Virus record (IMG/VR): IMGVR_UViG_3300044627_001153
Span: 1-27,902 of that record
Source of the DNA: a virus
Direction: 5' to 3' (one strand)
Length of the DNA: 27,902 bases
Both the position numbers and the translations under genes were made by a program. Each line of letters begins with the position of its first letter. The first letter of the stretch is position 1. Positions 7,166-14,826 of the stretch are shown here, piece by piece. Under the pieces are notes generated by a model. The model worked only from the letters and a program-made list of their open reading frames with translations. It searched no databases and was not told the origin of the DNA.

Positions 7166-9223
7166 ATGACAGAACGTCTAAGAGTAACTGAACTTGATTT
7201 TGATCAGATCAAGCAGAATTTAAAAACTTATTTACAGAGGCAAACCGAGTTTACCGATTATGATTTTGAAGGTTCGGGACTGAGTGTACTGTTAGATATC
7301 CTTGCTTACAATACTCATTACAATGCTTACTATGTAAACATGATTGCCAATGAAGCATTCTTGGACACCGCATTGCTTCGTGACTCTGTTGTTTCTCATG
7401 CCAAAGTTCTTGGGTATGTTCCTTATTCCCGTAAATCACCACGGGCAAATATTAATTTCACAGTAGCATCAACCTCAAATACAACAGCTACTGTAACAAT
7501 TCCTAAAGGTTTCCGTTTTCTATCCAATGAGATTGATGGTATTAGCTACGGTTTTGTAACTCTTGCCGAGACAACTGTAACAAAATCAAATACAAGTTTT
7601 GACTTTTTAAACTTACCAATCCATGAGGGGCAATTAGTTACCTATTCTTATTCTTACGATCAGGCGACTAACCCTAAACAAGTCTTTGCAGTTCCCGATG
7701 AAGGTGTGGATACGTCAACGATTACGGTATCTGTTCAACCTTCAGCAACAAATACTGCATCTGAAGTTTATACTCTTGCTTCAGATGCCACAGAAGCAAC
7801 TACGACTTCTCCAGTATTTTATTTACAAGAAAACAAGAGTCAGAAATACGATCTTTATTTTGGTGATGATGTCATCGGTAAAAAGATTACTGATGGTTCT
7901 ATTGTATCAATTAGCTATTTAATAACAAATGGTACTGCTGCAAATAAAGCAAATAATTTTGTTGCAACTGCAACTCTTGCAGATTCATTGGGTAACAGTC
8001 TTACTAATTTCACGATTGATCCTGTTGGTGAAGCGGCAGGTGGCGCAGAACGCGAATCTGTTGATGAGATTAAGTTCTCTGCCCCACTTCAGTTTACTAC
8101 ACAGAATCGTTTGGTCACGTATAAAGATTACGAATCATTCATCAAGAAAAATTATCCGTCTGTAGATTCAGTATCAGTATGGGGTGGTGAGGATGAGACT
8201 CCCCCAACATATGGTCGAGTGTTCGTTGCTTTAAAACCAAAACAAAATTATTACCTTTCTGACACGGAAAAACAAAGAATCATTGACGAAGTAATTGCTC
8301 CAAAAGCAGTTGTTGCGGTACAAACAATCATTCGTGATCCAGAATTTTTGTATCTATTGATTTCACCTACTGTGACCTATGATCCAAAGAAAACTATTCT
8401 TACCACAGATCAATTAAAAACTAGCATTCGTAATGCTATATTGTCCTATAAGACAACGTATCTTGATAAGTTTGACTCTAAGTTCATTCTTTCCAAAGTT
8501 CAAGATGCTGTAGATGCAACTGATTCAAATTCAATTATTGGATCAAAAGTTTCTGTTCGTGTGCAAAAAAGATTCAAGCCAATAACATCACAGGCTAAAC
8601 CTTACTTTATTTACTTCAATGTTCCACTTCGTCGTGGGACAATCAGCAATAAATTATCATCAACGTTCTTTACAGTAGTTGACGCTGATGGTGTAGATCA
8701 AGTTGTCCAATTTGATGAGATACCTCAATCATTTTCCGGTGTGTCTGGAATCAGTGTTTTGAATGCGGGACAAAATTATACTAGCACACCAACAATTACA
8801 ATTACAGGTGATGGTACAGGTGCAAATGCTGCGGCGACTATTGTAAATGGTAGAGTTCAAAGCATAGAAGTTACTAATCGTGGTATCGATTACACCCGTG
8901 CCACTATATCTATTTCTGGTGGTGGTGGATTTGGTGCTACCGCAGAAGCAGTTATTGATGCTCGTACAGGTGAACTAAGAACGGTTTACTATGATTCAAA
9001 TGCACAACGTCAAATTGTAGACGGAACTGCTGGCACGATTGATTATGATGCGGGTATAGTCACAATTAATAACATCTACATAAAATCAGTTTTATCGACA
9101 GATGGTTACATTCGTTTATCCGTCGAATCGGAAAAAGGTATTATCAGCACAACTAAAAATACCATTGTTACATTAGATGTAGATGACCCAACTGCAATTA
9201 GCACAACACTAGAAACTGTATAA
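7166..9223 (+). CDS. 6: Baseplate wedge subunit gp6 with an inserted GSGY-type module
   Basis: 685-aa baseplate J-like wedge protein; T4 gp6 is 660 aa. The N-terminal 'LDFDQIKQNLKTYLQRQTEF', 'GSGLSVLLDILAYNTHYNAY' and NEAFLDTALLRDSVVSHAK are classic gp6 motifs. The middle contains 'GGAERESVDEIKFSAPLQFT' followed by 'QNRLVTYKDYESFI', the baseplate J core that dimerises around the hub. Residues about 530-608 are an inserted module: 'AGQNYTSTPTITITGDGTGA' then 'VTNRGIDYTRATISISGG'. This type of module is also found in the gp7-like, gp8 and DUF4815 proteins here. The C-terminal part after about 610 returns to gp6-like sequence. It ends in TAATG overlapping the next gene. Confidence 0.9.
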   Translation: MTERLRVTELDFDQIKQNLKTYLQRQTEFTDYDFEGSGLSVLLDILAYNTHYNAYYVNMIANEAFLDTALLRDSVVSHAKVLGYVPYSRKSPRANINFTVASTSNTTATVTIPKGFRFLSNEIDGISYGFVTLAETTVTKSNTSFDFLNLPIHEGQLVTYSYSYDQATNPKQVFAVPDEGVDTSTITVSVQPSATNTASEVYTLASDATEATTTSPVFYLQENKSQKYDLYFGDDVIGKKITDGSIVSISYLITNGTAANKANNFVATATLADSLGNSLTNFTIDPVGEAAGGAERESVDEIKFSAPLQFTTQNRLVTYKDYESFIKKNYPSVDSVSVWGGEDETPPTYGRVFVALKPKQNYYLSDTEKQRIIDEVIAPKAVVAVQTIIRDPEFLYLLISPTVTYDPKKTILTTDQLKTSIRNAILSYKTTYLDKFDSKFILSKVQDAVDATDSNSIIGSKVSVRVQKRFKPITSQAKPYFIYFNVPLRRGTISNKLSSTFFTVVDADGVDQVVQFDEIPQSFSGVSGISVLNAGQNYTSTPTITITGDGTGANAAATIVNGRVQSIEVTNRGIDYTRATISISGGGGFGATAEAVIDARTGELRTVYYDSNAQRQIVDGTAGTIDYDAGIVTINNIYIKSVLSTDGYIRLSVESEKGIISTTKNTIVTLDVDDPTAISTTLETV

Positions 9224-11433
9224 TGTCATTAGATTTAAAAACATCATTACTTGTTAATCGTCAAGTTCCTGAATTTGTTAGGGATGAGTATCCTACATTT
9301 GTCACATTCCTAGAGGCATATTATCAGTTTCTTGAAGGAACTGCTAACACAGGAACAACAGCAAATAATCTTGTCACGACTGCTAAAAGTCTTCGTGATA
9401 TCCGTGATGTTGATTCCTCGTTGGAAGAATTCCAAACAAATTTTTATAATACATATGCTTCACTGATACCGCTTGACGTTCAATCCAATAAACAACTTTT
9501 ATTCAAACATCTTGTACCTTTATATAAAACAAAAGGTAGTGATGCATCATTCAAGTTATTATTTCGCCTTATCTTTGGTGTAGATATTGATGTTGTTTTA
9601 CCTAAAAATAATGTTTTAAAAGCATCCAGCAGCAAATGGCAGATTGATAATAAACTTCGTATCAATCAAGATATTGCTTCAATATATTCTGGTGATGGAA
9701 CAACTAAGACATTTACACTTGCTCAAATCGTTGGAGCAGATGAGATAAGTGTCTTTGTAAACGATGTTCTCCAAAGTAATTTCTTTGTCAATAAAGAATA
9801 TCGTAAAATAAATTTCAATTCAGCACCCGCAAATAATTCTACTATTCGTATTGTCTATGATAGTTTTGATACTAATCTACTAAACAATCGTAAAGTAACT
9901 GGTCTTAAATCTGGCGCATCTGCGGTTATTGAACAAGCAAATCGTCGTATTATTTCCGATACATTTAATCTAGGTCTGCCAGTTGAGTTGCTTATCAACA
10001 CCAATTCGTTGGATGGCAGTTTCCTGAATGGTGAATATGTAACTATACCAATTATTAATCCAGATGAACCATACGGTAACACGATCAACATTGAAGCGTC
10101 AACGTTTTCGATTGTTAAAAAGTTTAATGTAATTGATGGTGGTTTCAATTATCAGGTAGGTGATCCTGTTATTGTTACTGGTGGTAATGCCGCAGTAAAT
10201 GCGATAGGTACAGTTTCATCTATTTTCCAAGGTTTGATTGAAACGGTTGCGGTATCAAGAGGGGGAGCAACATTTGCTAATTTATCTCCGGTTATTGTAT
10301 CAGGTAATGGTGGAGTTACATTAACGATTACCGTTGATGGCATCGATCAATCGGGTGTAAATGCGGCAAACAGTTTCATTGTTGTTAGTGATGTTATTGC
10401 TACATTTAACGGAAATACCAATTCAGTTAATACGATAATCAGTTCAGCAAACTATGAGTTTGCCAATTCCAGTACAGTCACAAGTCCAAACTTAAACACA
10501 CGAATCGTTGATGTTTTAGGTTTCCAAACATTATCAGTTGGACCAATCACAAACGTTAAGGTTCTATTGACATCTGGTGCTACACCAACAACTCCAACAC
10601 TTGATGCGTTTGGTGCGCCATATGGTTTACTTGGAGCACTTCGTTCACCAAAAAGTTTAAGATCAGTTGGGCGTATCAAAGTTAATAACTCTGGTTCTGG
10701 ATATGTTGTTGGTGATGAAGTTGTGTTTAATGTTAATCCTCCCGGCACATATGGTCAAGCCGCTGCTGCTACTGTGGAAGCAGTCAGTGCAACTGGTGCT
10801 GTTATTACTGTCGGGATGGCAAACACTCGTATAGTTGGCACTGCAACTGTTACTGGATCATCATCATCGGTTGGTGGAAGTGGAACACAATTCTTAACTG
10901 ATCTTCGTGTTGGTGATAAGATTGATATCAACAACGAATCAAGAATTGTATCAACTATTTCTGACGATACAACGTTATCTGTTACTTCACCGTTTACATA
11001 CTCAGCTTCAGGCAAAAAGATTGGTGTATTTGGTCGTAATCCAAAAGGTGGTCACAGCTATACACAGAATAATTTCCCATCTGTAACAATATCTTCCGTT
11101 GGCGGTGTTGGAGCAAATATTCAAATTGATTCCCTTGTATCTGATGGTGAATCATTACTTGCTTCTGGTACCGGACAGCCAGGAGAGATTCTTACTATTC
11201 AAGTGTTGAATCCTGGTTCTGGTTACGAATATATTCCTATTATAACTATCACTGGTGGTTCTGGAACAGCAACTGCAAATGCTGATATTGAACGTTCTTA
11301 CCTTTCATCACCTGGTCGTTGGATAACATCTGATTCTATTATATCGTCAACCGAAAGAAAACTTGCTGGTCAAGATTACTATGTTGATTATTCATATGTT
11401 ATAAGACTTACTGCATCCAGTTGGTTTTGTTAA
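9223..11433 (+). CDS. 7: gp7-position baseplate wedge protein, N-terminal part (frame ends early)
   Basis: 736-aa reading frame in the gene-7 position between gp6 and gp8. The opening 'LLVNRQVPEFVRDEYPTFVT' then 'FLEAYYQFLE', and 'LFKHLVPLYKTKGSDASFKL' then 'LFRLIFGVDIDV', are typical of the large virion protein found there in environmental T4-like phages. Later regions carry beta-modules: 'VIDGGFNYQVGDPVIVTGG' near residue 300, 'NNSGSGYVVGDEVVF' near 484, and 'VLNPGSGYEYIPIITITGG' near 657. A 'GTQFLTDLRVGDKI' type domain lies around 560. The frame ends abruptly after 'DYSYVIR' with a short nonsense tail LTASSWFC. The expected continuation 'LLHPVGFVNYAEFN' is present in the +1 frame from 11405, so this and the next ORF look like one gene. 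Equivalence to T4 gp7 (1032 aa) is by position, not clear sequence match. Confidence 0.72.
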   Translation: MSLDLKTSLLVNRQVPEFVRDEYPTFVTFLEAYYQFLEGTANTGTTANNLVTTAKSLRDIRDVDSSLEEFQTNFYNTYASLIPLDVQSNKQLLFKHLVPLYKTKGSDASFKLLFRLIFGVDIDVVLPKNNVLKASSSKWQIDNKLRINQDIASIYSGDGTTKTFTLAQIVGADEISVFVNDVLQSNFFVNKEYRKINFNSAPANNSTIRIVYDSFDTNLLNNRKVTGLKSGASAVIEQANRRIISDTFNLGLPVELLINTNSLDGSFLNGEYVTIPIINPDEPYGNTINIEASTFSIVKKFNVIDGGFNYQVGDPVIVTGGNAAVNAIGTVSSIFQGLIETVAVSRGGATFANLSPVIVSGNGGVTLTITVDGIDQSGVNAANSFIVVSDVIATFNGNTNSVNTIISSANYEFANSSTVTSPNLNTRIVDVLGFQTLSVGPITNVKVLLTSGATPTTPTLDAFGAPYGLLGALRSPKSLRSVGRIKVNNSGSGYVVGDEVVFNVNPPGTYGQAAAATVEAVSATGAVITVGMANTRIVGTATVTGSSSSVGGSGTQFLTDLRVGDKIDINNESRIVSTISDDTTLSVTSPFTYSASGKKIGVFGRNPKGGHSYTQNNFPSVTISSVGGVGANIQIDSLVSDGESLLASGTGQPGEILTIQVLNPGSGYEYIPIITITGGSGTATANADIERSYLSSPGRWITSDSIISSTERKLAGQDYYVDYSYVIRLTASSWFC
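11405..11433 (+). other. Frame-change zone in the gp7-like gene
   Basis: The upstream frame stops at 11431-11433. The downstream frame is blocked by a stop at 11402-11404 and is open from 11405. In the overlap, the downstream frame reads DLLHPVGFVNYAEFN, a sequence that belongs directly after the SYVIR end of the upstream frame. In proteins of this type I recall about a dozen extra residues between these two blocks, so a small deletion fits better than a single-base error. That comparison is from memory. Confidence 0.7.
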
Positions 11434-11467
11434 TTATGCTGAGTTTAATAAATCAAACACAATTGAG

Positions 11468-13243
11468 TTGACGGATGTAAGTGTATCTACAATCAATGTT
11501 GCTACTGATCCACAATTCTTGACAGTTGCTGGTACCGTAAACGTTGGTAACGGTAGAATTACTGTTACTGGCACGAATACCAAATTCAATCTTGCAACTT
11601 CACGGGGTGCATTCACCACTGGTTCCAGAGTGGCTGTAAATGGGGAAATACGTACAGTTAATTCTGTCGTAAGCAATACCTCATTATTGGTATCATCAAA
11701 TGTCAATAGTATTCTAATTGCCAACTCAGGTTCTGGTTATTCAAATGGTTTCTTAGTCTTTGCAAATGGTGGTGGACGAATAACAAGTTTGTCTATTACC
11801 AACACTGGTTCAGGATACGAAAGTGGCAATGTTGTATTATCTGGTGCCGATGAAGCAATTCCTGCTGTTGCGACTGTGGTTGCGAATGCAACAGGACACT
11901 TACAAAGCGTTACGTTGGTTAGTGGTGGTTTGTATTCTGGTGTGCCTATTGCATTGCCAGCAAGTGAACCTCATAAAGTCCTATACGCAAATACAATTAC
12001 TGTTACTAATCGGGGTGCAGGTTACTCTAATGGATTCCTAAACTTCACTGGTGGTGCTCCAGAACGAGCAGCAAATGTTTCAGTGGAAGTATATGAATCG
12101 AATGGTGCAATCAGATTACTTACCGTTAATGATTCTGGATTATATGAAAGCAATCCAACTTCAGCATCACCAGATTCAAGTGCAAATGTTGTAGTGTCAA
12201 ATGTGTTCTCTTCCATCTTAAATGTCGGTGGCGCACACTCAAACGGTATAATTATATTCTCTGGTGGTGGCACAGCGAACCGTTCAGCACAAGTTGCAGT
12301 TGAGGTTTACTCATCGAATGGTGCAGTCCGTAGATACACAATTCTCGACTCTGGACTATACACAACCACACCTACTGCTGTATTAAATACCAGCCCAAAG
12401 TCTGTTGCTTCTATTAATGCAAATACAGTTACATATAACGGTGTTGCATTAGCAAATGGAAATCTTGTGTTTACTGGTGGTGGTGCTGTTACTGATGCAG
12501 CAGGAACATATGAAGTCTATGAGGCAAATGGAGTTATACGTAGCATCACAATTACTAATGTTGGTCTGTATCGTTCCACGCCAAATGTAACTACGAATGT
12601 TGTTCCGACTTCCATTACTGAAGTCTTTGCTACGGATGGCGGTTCTGGATATGCCAATGGTTACATTATATTTACTGGCGGTGGTGCCAACTCAGTTGCC
12701 AATGTTTCGGCAGTAGTAAATGGCACTGGAGCGATTGTTCGAACCATCATAAATAATGTAGGATTGTATGCAAATGGTAACAGTATTGGAGTCTTGAGTG
12801 TTATAAATCCTGCTACAGGATCAGCACAGAGTCCAACGATACCTGCGACATTCCGTATTTCTTACAATGCAAATACAAGCAATATTGCAAATCTGATTGT
12901 TACCACATCTGCTAACGCATTCTATACAGCAAATGTAACAGTTACCGCAAATAGTAACTCAGTAACGAATGCATCATTTACGATGTCTGGTGTTTCGAAC
13001 ACCGAGACGGTGGCAGTAATTGCAGTTGGATTTACCGGAACAAATACAGCAGCGCAGAGTTCAATAGAAGTGTATCCATCAAACGGAGCAATTCGTAGTA
13101 TTAGTATCAGTTCGCAGGGTGAGTATTTCTATGCTCCTGATGTTACACCAAACACAGGTGGCACTGGAGCAGTTCTAAGAGTTAATAGTGTAGGAACATT
13201 TAGCCAGACCGCAAATGGTCAGGAAATGATTATATGGAAATAA
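11468..13243 (+). CDS. gp7-like protein, C-terminal part with tandem beta-repeats (out of frame)
   Basis: The frame is open from 11405. The first possible start is a TTG at 11468, with no Shine-Dalgarno, so independent translation is doubtful. It is probably the C-terminal continuation of the preceding gp7-like gene. After 'HPVGFVNYAEFNKSNTIELT' comes a 'GTVNVGNGRITVTGTNTKF' domain like one in the upstream part. Then roughly six degenerate repeats of about 70 residues follow, with units such as 'VEVYESNGAIRLLTV', 'VEVYSSNGAVRRYTI', 'YEVYEANGVIRSITI' and 'IEVYPSNGAIRSISI', each preceded by a '(G)YSNGFLxFxGG' strand. It ends 'GQEMIIWK'. There are no membrane or catalytic features. The composition (Asn, Thr, Val, Gly, Ala) suits an extended beta-structure on the baseplate surface. 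Confidence 0.65.
   Translation: MTDVSVSTINVATDPQFLTVAGTVNVGNGRITVTGTNTKFNLATSRGAFTTGSRVAVNGEIRTVNSVVSNTSLLVSSNVNSILIANSGSGYSNGFLVFANGGGRITSLSITNTGSGYESGNVVLSGADEAIPAVATVVANATGHLQSVTLVSGGLYSGVPIALPASEPHKVLYANTITVTNRGAGYSNGFLNFTGGAPERAANVSVEVYESNGAIRLLTVNDSGLYESNPTSASPDSSANVVVSNVFSSILNVGGAHSNGIIIFSGGGTANRSAQVAVEVYSSNGAVRRYTILDSGLYTTTPTAVLNTSPKSVASINANTVTYNGVALANGNLVFTGGGAVTDAAGTYEVYEANGVIRSITITNVGLYRSTPNVTTNVVPTSITEVFATDGGSGYANGYIIFTGGGANSVANVSAVVNGTGAIVRTIINNVGLYANGNSIGVLSVINPATGSAQSPTIPATFRISYNANTSNIANLIVTTSANAFYTANVTVTANSNSVTNASFTMSGVSNTETVAVIAVGFTGTNTAAQSSIEVYPSNGAIRSISISSQGEYFYAPDVTPNTGGTGAVLRVNSVGTFSQTANGQEMIIWK
11860..13130 (+). repeat. Degenerate ~70-codon tandem repeats within the gp7-like C-terminal part
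   Basis: Equivalent positions of the 'VEVYxSNGAIR' strand fall at 12083, 12299 and 12509, with weaker matches near 11870, 12710 and 13064. This gives steps of 216, 210, about 201 and 354 nt. DNA identity between copies is low, so the repeat is seen mainly at protein level. Confidence 0.6.
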
Positions 13244-13245
13244 CA

Positions 13246-13253
13246 AATAAATA
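13246..13253 (+). promoter_or_regulatory. AATAAATA motif upstream of gp8
   Basis: AATAAATA followed by CAAGTT and the gp8 ATG, in the 16-nt gap after the previous stop. It resembles a T4 late promoter core but is only six bases from the start codon, so it could be an A/U-rich leader instead. Confidence 0.3.
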
Positions 13254-13259
13254 CAAGTT

Positions 13260-14816
13260 ATGACTTCAGCAACCTCTAAAAAAATAGCATACATAGCGGC
13301 ATCACAGTTCAAGGAATCGTTCTACGAACCATCACCGACTGTGGGTTATGTGTTTCTGGGTAATCATTTACCTTACGCCGATGAGAATACTCCATCAGCC
13401 ATTATAGATTCCATTTCTGATGAAAAGAGTTCTTGGGACAATATGATTGGTGCCAAGAAAATTACTGGTAATGATGTTGAGTTTGTTATTCCAAGAGTGG
13501 GTTGGACAGCAAATACCAAATACAAACAATACGATGATGTTGTTTCTTTCGATGAATTATTGACAGGCAATACTTCGTTGAATGTAAAGCCCATGTACAT
13601 AACGACTTCGGGTAGAAATGTTTATAAGTGTTTGTCGAACAATGCTTCTGCAAATTCTACAGTAGAACCAACTGGAGATTATACATCATCAAATGGTAAT
13701 ATTGCTACATCCGATGGCTACATTTGGAAGTATATGTTCAATGTAAAACCATCAAACAAATTCCTTACAAATACATGGATTCCAACACCAACTTCTACAG
13801 CACAGATTGACTATGGTGTTAATGTGATTGGTGTGATTGATGGTGAATTGTCTACCATTGTTGTTACGAATTCTGGTTCAGGTTACTATGAAAATAACGT
13901 ATCCGCTACTTTATCATTTGCAACTGGTTGCTCAATTCTAACTCTTGCAAACACCACAAACGTTGCTGCAAATATGACAGTAACAGGAACAGGTATTACA
14001 CCAGGAACTTACATTTCTTCGGTTGACGTTCCAAATAATAAAATCACATTGTCCACATCCACAACTGCTGCTGGTGGTGGAAACACAAGTGCTAATCAAT
14101 TATCGTTGACAACTAGAGTTTATGTTGATGGTGATGGTACAAGTGTTGCCGCAACACCAGTTGTAAATGCGGCAGGTTACGTAACCAAGGTCACAGTATC
14201 AACGATTGGAATTGGATACTCACGTGCCAATGCTTTTGTTTATGGTACAGGTAGCAGTGCTACTCTTCGGTGTATCCTTGACCCGAAATATGGACATGCT
14301 TACAATCCAGCAAAAGAATTAGGTGCCAACAATATAATGGTTTCAGTAAAGATTGGTGAAATTGATTCTTCTGAAAACGGAAAGATATCTGCCAATACAA
14401 CATTCAGACAGTACGGCATCTTTGTAGACCCCCATAAATACGCAGATGCTAATGTAGTAACACAAGCAAATGCAAATTCAGTAGTGGCATTGACTACGGA
14501 CATTTCAGTTGATACTGGCGTTGCGTATACTTTAGATGAGTTTGTTTATCAAGGAACATCTCCAGCAACAGCATCAGCATATGGATTCATTGTTGATCAA
14601 AGTTCTAATGTAATTAAATTGACGAATGTAAAAGGTTCATTCTCAACAGGTTCTTCATTAGTTGGAGCAACTTCAGGTACAAGTCGTTTGATCATTGGTT
14701 CAGGAACACCAGAGTTTCAACCATATTCGGGTGACATTCTTTATACAGAAAATGCAGTCAAGACCACTAGAGCAGATGGTCAAGCAGAAAACATCAGACT
14801 TATTGTTAGATTTTAA
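13260..14816 (+). CDS. 8: Baseplate wedge subunit gp8 with insertions
   Basis: 518-aa protein of the gp8 family (T4: 334 aa), which dimerises in the wedge and links gp7 and gp10. Diagnostic features are 'SKKIAYIAASQFKESFYEP', then 'SSWDNMIGAKKITGNDVEFV' followed by 'IPRVGWTANTKYKQYDD', and 'VYKCLSNNASANSTVEPTG' with 'GYIWKYMFNVKP'. The excess length comes from GSGY-type segments: 'TNSGSGYYENNVSATLSF' (residues about 201-218) and 'VSTIGIGYSRANAFVYG' (about 313-329), flanking an 'MTVTGTGITPGTYISSVD' stretch. The C-terminus 'PYSGDILYTENAVKTTRADG' followed by 'QAENIRLIVRF' is typical of gp8. The start follows an AATAAATACAAGTT leader. Confidence 0.86.
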   Translation: MTSATSKKIAYIAASQFKESFYEPSPTVGYVFLGNHLPYADENTPSAIIDSISDEKSSWDNMIGAKKITGNDVEFVIPRVGWTANTKYKQYDDVVSFDELLTGNTSLNVKPMYITTSGRNVYKCLSNNASANSTVEPTGDYTSSNGNIATSDGYIWKYMFNVKPSNKFLTNTWIPTPTSTAQIDYGVNVIGVIDGELSTIVVTNSGSGYYENNVSATLSFATGCSILTLANTTNVAANMTVTGTGITPGTYISSVDVPNNKITLSTSTTAAGGGNTSANQLSLTTRVYVDGDGTSVAATPVVNAAGYVTKVTVSTIGIGYSRANAFVYGTGSSATLRCILDPKYGHAYNPAKELGANNIMVSVKIGEIDSSENGKISANTTFRQYGIFVDPHKYADANVVTQANANSVVALTTDISVDTGVAYTLDEFVYQGTSPATASAYGFIVDQSSNVIKLTNVKGSFSTGSSLVGATSGTSRLIIGSGTPEFQPYSGDILYTENAVKTTRADGQAENIRLIVRF

Positions 14817-14826
14817 AGGTTAATAA

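Noticed and set aside
11468-11470. TTG as a true start for the second gp7-like frame
   Set aside because: No Shine-Dalgarno upstream, and the frame is already coding gp7-type sequence from 11405; it is listed only as the nominal start.
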